From CAYNTG01 sp964400105 (GTDB lineage Bacteria > UBP14 > UBA6098): DNA of 8,224 nt. A program made the position numbers and the translations under genes. Below the pieces are notes generated by a model. The model was given only the letters and a program-made list of their open reading frames with translations. It searched no databases and had not been told where the DNA came from. Positions within the stretch are counted from its first letter, which is position 1. Each line of letters starts with the position of its first letter. The stretch covers positions 1-8,224 of the forward strand of contig CAYNTG010000098.1 of the NCBI GenBank assembly GCA_964400105.1, read 5' to 3'. This document shows positions 5,456 to 8,224 of the stretch, piece by piece.

Positions 5456-6739
5456 ATGGAGAAAAACAAGCTAAAATATATTGAGGATTTCTCGCTTATC
5501 GGAAGCTCCGACCTGTTCGCAGAGCAAGTCGTGTCACGTTCAAAGCTCGATTATATCGAATATGCAAATAAAAGAATACCCAAATTCGTCAACGAATTTT
5601 GGACATCGAAGCAAAGGCAGGCGGCGAGAATACATGAAATATCGTATCGAGCTTGTTTCAAAGCGCAATTGCCTCGATTTTTTATCGAGCTTTTGACCGA
5701 CGAAGGCGATATCGTCTACGACCCTTTTTGTGGTAGGGGAACGACGCCGATCGAGGCCGGATTGATGAAACGCAGGATAATCGCTAACGATATTAATCCT
5801 CTAAGCATCGTTCTTTGCAAACCACGTTTGATGGTTCCGAATTATTCTGATATAGAAAAAAGACTTAACGAGATTCAATTTGATCCGGCTTGCAAAGCCG
5901 ACATAGACCTATCGATGTTCTATCATCCCGAAACGGAAGCCGAGATCGTATCGATTAAAGAGTATTTAAAAGAGAAAAAAGAAAATGGCGTCGAGGATGA
6001 GGTAGATTCTTGGATACGCATGGTAGCTACAAATAGACTTACCGGACATTCAAAAGGTTTTTTCTCGGTCTATACGCTCCCTCCAAATCAAGCGGCTTCG
6101 CCAAAGGGACAAAAAAAGATAAACGAAAAAAGGGGGCAAGTTCCCGAATACCGGAATACCCGGCAAATAATTCTGCGAAAAACGGCTTCTTTATTAAGTG
6201 GGTTGACGACAAATAAAGCCGCAACCTTAAGAAAAGCCGGAAAAGCGGGATTATTTTTGACGAAGGATGCACGAAAAACAGGAGAGATCGAATCCGAGAC
6301 CGTCGCACTGACGGTTACCTCGCCGCCATTTCTCGATATCGTTCAGTATGCGAAGGACAATTGGCTGCGGTGCTGGTTCAACGATATCGACGACGAGGAG
6401 ATTTCGCGTAATATAACCGTGACGGGAGATATAAGCGAATGGTCTTCGATTATGAGTGGAGTTTTCGAGGAGCTTTTTCGCATTACAAAAAGGGGTGGAT
6501 GGGTCGCATTCGAGGTCGGTGAACTGAGGAAAGGCAAGATAAAACTCGAAGAATATATAGTCCCGATCGGCGAAAGGGCTGGCTTCGAATGCAAATGCGT
6601 TGTTATCAATGAGCAAAGCTTCACGAAGACATCGAATATCTGGGGAGTAAGTAACAACAGTGGCGGCACGAATACAAACAGGATAGTGCTTTTTCAAAAG
6701 GGTGTGATAAATGGAAAAACCTATTGTTGTAATAACTGA
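5456..6739 (+). CDS. DNA methyltransferase of a restriction-modification system (motif I before motif IV; probably m4C or m6A)
   Basis: This is a 427-aa SAM-dependent amino-methyltransferase that would modify one base of the site cut by the neighbouring nuclease. The SAM-binding motif I is DPFCGRGTT at 89-97, followed by RRIIANDINPLS at 106-117 (motif II region). The catalytic motif IV is TSPPF at 288-292, and GGWVAFEVGE at 347-356 is a later core strand. The roughly 190 residues between motifs I and IV are basic (KGQKKINEKRGQ, 217-228) and probably hold the target-recognition region. The order I, then recognition, then IV resembles the alpha layout, whereas TSPP is commoner in N4-cytosine and beta-class enzymes, so I do not assign the base. 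ATG 5456 is the first in-frame start after a stop at 5444-5446, and it lacks a clear Shine-Dalgarno sequence. Its 3' end overlaps the nuclease by 29 nt. Codon use is fairly close to that of the flanking chromosome. Confidence 0.9.
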   Translation: MEKNKLKYIEDFSLIGSSDLFAEQVVSRSKLDYIEYANKRIPKFVNEFWTSKQRQAARIHEISYRACFKAQLPRFFIELLTDEGDIVYDPFCGRGTTPIEAGLMKRRIIANDINPLSIVLCKPRLMVPNYSDIEKRLNEIQFDPACKADIDLSMFYHPETEAEIVSIKEYLKEKKENGVEDEVDSWIRMVATNRLTGHSKGFFSVYTLPPNQAASPKGQKKINEKRGQVPEYRNTRQIILRKTASLLSGLTTNKAATLRKAGKAGLFLTKDARKTGEIESETVALTVTSPPFLDIVQYAKDNWLRCWFNDIDDEEISRNITVTGDISEWSSIMSGVFEELFRITKRGGWVAFEVGELRKGKIKLEEYIVPIGERAGFECKCVVINEQSFTKTSNIWGVSNNSGGTNTNRIVLFQKGVINGKTYCCNN

Positions 6740-7235
6740 AGAAATGATAAAAAAAGCTAGGGCATTAGAGAAAAGTGTCGAAGTCAAAAGGACTAAAGCA
6801 TCCAATATTGATACTATAACCGGAATACTCGGTGAATTTGTTTTTGCTGAATATTTTTATGATGATTGGAAAAAGAACAAGGTCGGGATGAACAAAGGCG
6901 ATTTAGATTTCGATGGAATAGAAATTAAAACTTCCGCTTATCCATTTAGCGAGAACTTAAACTTACTTGTAAGGGAAGATTATGGAGATAAAAGAAAACC
7001 TCCTTTCTATATCCAAATAATTATTTCAGTTGAAGATAGGATGGCAAACGAAATTAAGGAGGATACGAAGGCTTATATTTGTGGTTTTACTACTAGTGAA
7101 GAAGTAGAAAAAGCACCGAAAAAGGATTTCGGATCAAAACGTGGTGGAAGGGGAGGGTATTCTTGTTATTACATTCCTATAAGAGATTTACACCCAATGG
7201 CGGATTTCCGAAAGGTCTATAATCAGCGACATTAA
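6711..7235 (+). CDS. probable type II restriction endonuclease, PD-(D/E)XK fold
   Basis: This 174-aa protein is the likely cutting partner of the two flanking methyltransferases. It has an N-terminal helix with a conserved-looking GILGEFVFAEYF (38-49; E42 suits the helix glutamate of the fold). Next comes GDLDFDGIEIKTS (63-75), in which an acidic residue (D64 or D66) followed by E71-x-K73 makes a PD-(D/E)XK active site. A strand follows at about 98-106 (PFYIQIIIS), then a glycine/basic loop (FGSKRGGRGGY, 140-150) and YIPIRDLHP (154-161). There is no membrane segment. ATG 6711 lies within the methyltransferase end with AAGGG at 6698-6702, 8 nt upstream. I do not recognise a named enzyme or its site. 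The gene is distinctly AT-rich (many AAA, GAA, ATA, TTT codons). The reading frame may be broken near its end: a +1 frame stays open to 7314. A nicking or solitary-nuclease role is less likely given the flanking methyltransferases. Confidence 0.72.
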   Translation: MEKPIVVITEEMIKKARALEKSVEVKRTKASNIDTITGILGEFVFAEYFYDDWKKNKVGMNKGDLDFDGIEIKTSAYPFSENLNLLVREDYGDKRKPPFYIQIIISVEDRMANEIKEDTKAYICGFTTSEEVEKAPKKDFGSKRGGRGGYSCYYIPIRDLHPMADFRKVYNQRH

Positions 7236-7314
7236 TGAGCTAAGCTTTTTCAATAAAAGACTTTATTCACCGGATTTAATACTCGCAGAAGGCGTTGTAA
7301 AAATTAATGGATAA
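7183..7314 (+). pseudogene. possible frameshifted C-terminal extension of the nuclease
   Basis: The +1 frame relative to the nuclease is open from 7183 to the stop at 7312-7314. From 7234 it reads NELSFFNKRLYSPDLILAEG and continues to ...VVKING, which looks protein-like. The frame has no ATG, GTG or TTG of its own in this stretch, so it cannot be an independent gene. Its stop would overlap the next methyltransferase start as ATGGATAA, the same 8-nt overlap style as parA/parB. A single-base indel between about 7183 and 7235 would join it to the nuclease and add roughly 26 residues. An open run of this length is not rare in AT-rich DNA, so this remains a hypothesis. Confidence 0.35.
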
Positions 7315-8224
7315 AACGAAACATAAAATTATTATCGGCGATTCGCGAGACATGTCAGAAATATCTGAAGAATCGGTTCAGCTTATTTTAACATCGCCGC
7401 CGTATTGGCAGTTGAAAGATTACGGCGGTGATAACCAGATAGGTTTCAACGATAGCTACGAAGACTATATTAATAATCTAAATCTTGTTTGGAATGGATG
7501 CCATAGGATTTTGGAAAAAGGTTGCAGGTTGTGCGTGAATATCGGCGACCAGTTCGCCCGATCGGTGTATTATGGCAGATACAAAGTTATACCGATAAGG
7601 ACCGAGATCATACGATTTTGCGAGACCGTCGGTTTCGATTATATGGGTGCGATTATCTGGCAGAAGGTCACGACCTGTAATACTACCGGCGGCGCCACTA
7701 TAATGGGTTCTTTCCCCTATCCGAGAAATGGAATTTTAAAAATCGATTACGAGTTTATCCTGATTTTCAAAAAGCATGGCAAGGCAAATCACGTTTCTAA
7801 AGAAATAAAAGAGAAATCGAAAATGACGAAGGAGGAATGGAACGAGTTCTTCACCGGGCATTGGAATTTCAGCGGAGAAAAACAGGACAAGCATATCGCG
7901 ATGTTCCCGCTTGAGCTTCCGCGCAGGCTGATAAAGATGTTCTCGTTCGTCGGTGACACGGTTCTCGACCCGTTTCTCGGAAGCGGCACGACTGCACTCG
8001 CGGCAAAACAGCTCGAAAGGAACTCGATTGGTTATGAGATCAACGGAGATTTTTTGCCGGTGATAAAGGACAAGATAGGATTCACGGACAGGTCGCTTTT
8101 TAAAGACGCCGAATATGAGATAATCACCGACGATAATCCAAAACCGACGGCAAACAAGCTGTCGGAGCTTCCTTATTTATTCAGAGACCCGTTAAAGTTA
8201 CAGAAGAAAGTCGATCCCCGAAAA
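7307..8224 (+). CDS. beta-class N4-cytosine/N6-adenine DNA methyltransferase (3' end beyond window)
   Basis: This open reading frame runs from ATG 7307 to the last base without a stop (306 codons visible), so it is truncated by the window edge. It begins MDKTKHKIIIGDSRDM, typical of COG0863-like enzymes. Catalytic motif IV, TSPPYW, is at 29-34, followed by QLKDYGGDNQIG. A central part holds YPRNGILKIDYEFILIFKK (138-156), then HIAMFPLELPRRLI (196-209). The SAM motif I DPFLGSGTT is at 221-229, with IGYEI at 241-245. Motif IV before motif I is the beta order. (T)SPPY favours N4-cytosine but does not prove it. About 77 visible residues lie beyond motif I, longer than a minimal enzyme, so an extra C-terminal domain may continue past 8224. 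An in-frame stop at 7298-7300 makes ATG 7307 the first possible ATG. The nearest AGAAGG (7287-7292) is 14 nt away, so initiation may depend on coupling to upstream translation. Confidence 0.9.
   Translation, partial: MDKTKHKIIIGDSRDMSEISEESVQLILTSPPYWQLKDYGGDNQIGFNDSYEDYINNLNLVWNGCHRILEKGCRLCVNIGDQFARSVYYGRYKVIPIRTEIIRFCETVGFDYMGAIIWQKVTTCNTTGGATIMGSFPYPRNGILKIDYEFILIFKKHGKANHVSKEIKEKSKMTKEEWNEFFTGHWNFSGEKQDKHIAMFPLELPRRLIKMFSFVGDTVLDPFLGSGTTALAAKQLERNSIGYEINGDFLPVIKDKIGFTDRSLFKDAEYEIITDDNPKPTANKLSELPYLFRDPLKLQKKVDPRK

Noticed and set aside
7245..7259. CTTTT-TCAAT-AAAAG hairpin after the nuclease as a terminator
   Set aside because: It has only five A-T-rich pairs and no following T-run, and the next gene begins within 50 nt.
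7263..7271. TTATTCACC as another DnaA box
   Set aside because: It is a single one-mismatch site, isolated from any cluster and far from the gap. It is expected by chance in AT-rich DNA.
1..8224. CRISPR array, tRNA, rRNA, transposase or phage genes
   Set aside because: No regularly spaced repeats, no clover-leaf-like sequence, and no transposase or integrase motifs were seen. The R-M cassette has no visible insertion-sequence ends.

Overview
The window reads as ordinary bacterial chromosome followed by an acquired restriction-modification (R-M) island. Every gene is on the + strand and packing is tight (overlaps, or gaps of 1 to 35 nt), apart from a 212-nt gap in the middle. The conserved genes have moderate-to-high GC with many TCG, ATC and GCG codons. 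The combination of chromosomal ParAB, an M23 peptidase with a bactofilin, and an archaeal/bacterial V-type (A/V) ATPase instead of an F-type gene cluster suggests a Gram-negative-like, non-model bacterium, possibly an uncultured lineage. I cannot assign a phylum from this sequence alone.

Region 1 (1-2946) is a segregation and cell-shape operon: parA (119-880), parB (873-1745), a membrane-anchored LytM/M23 peptidoglycan hydrolase (1747-2577, TTG start) and a bactofilin (2584-2946). ParA and ParB move origins apart. Bactofilins form filaments that scaffold cell-wall enzymes and, in myxobacteria, ParAB. An AT-rich leader with a possible promoter precedes parA.

Region 2 (2947-3158) is the only long non-coding gap. 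It carries a perfect DnaA box, a second box 11 bp away in the same orientation, a third on the other strand, and AT-rich repeats. Beside parAB this looks like an origin of replication or a DnaA-controlled promoter.

Region 3 (3159-5421) encodes the peripheral-stalk subunit H/G and the membrane subunit I of a V/A-type ATPase. In the archaeal order H-I-K-E-C-F-A-B-D, the proteolipid K should follow. Here a methyltransferase starts 34 nt after subunit I, so the operon is either interrupted or split.

Region 4 (5456-8224) is a type II-like R-M cassette ordered methyltransferase, PD-(D/E)XK nuclease, methyltransferase. The two methyltransferases have opposite motif orders (I then IV; IV then I), so they are not recent duplicates. 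The nuclease overlaps the first methyltransferase by 29 nt and is visibly more AT-rich than its surroundings. Its last part may be frameshifted: a +1 frame continues open to an 8-nt overlap with the second methyltransferase. The second methyltransferase runs off the right edge.

The main leads are the DnaA-box gap next to parAB, the two-methyltransferase R-M system lodged in a V-ATPase operon, and the possible nuclease frameshift.
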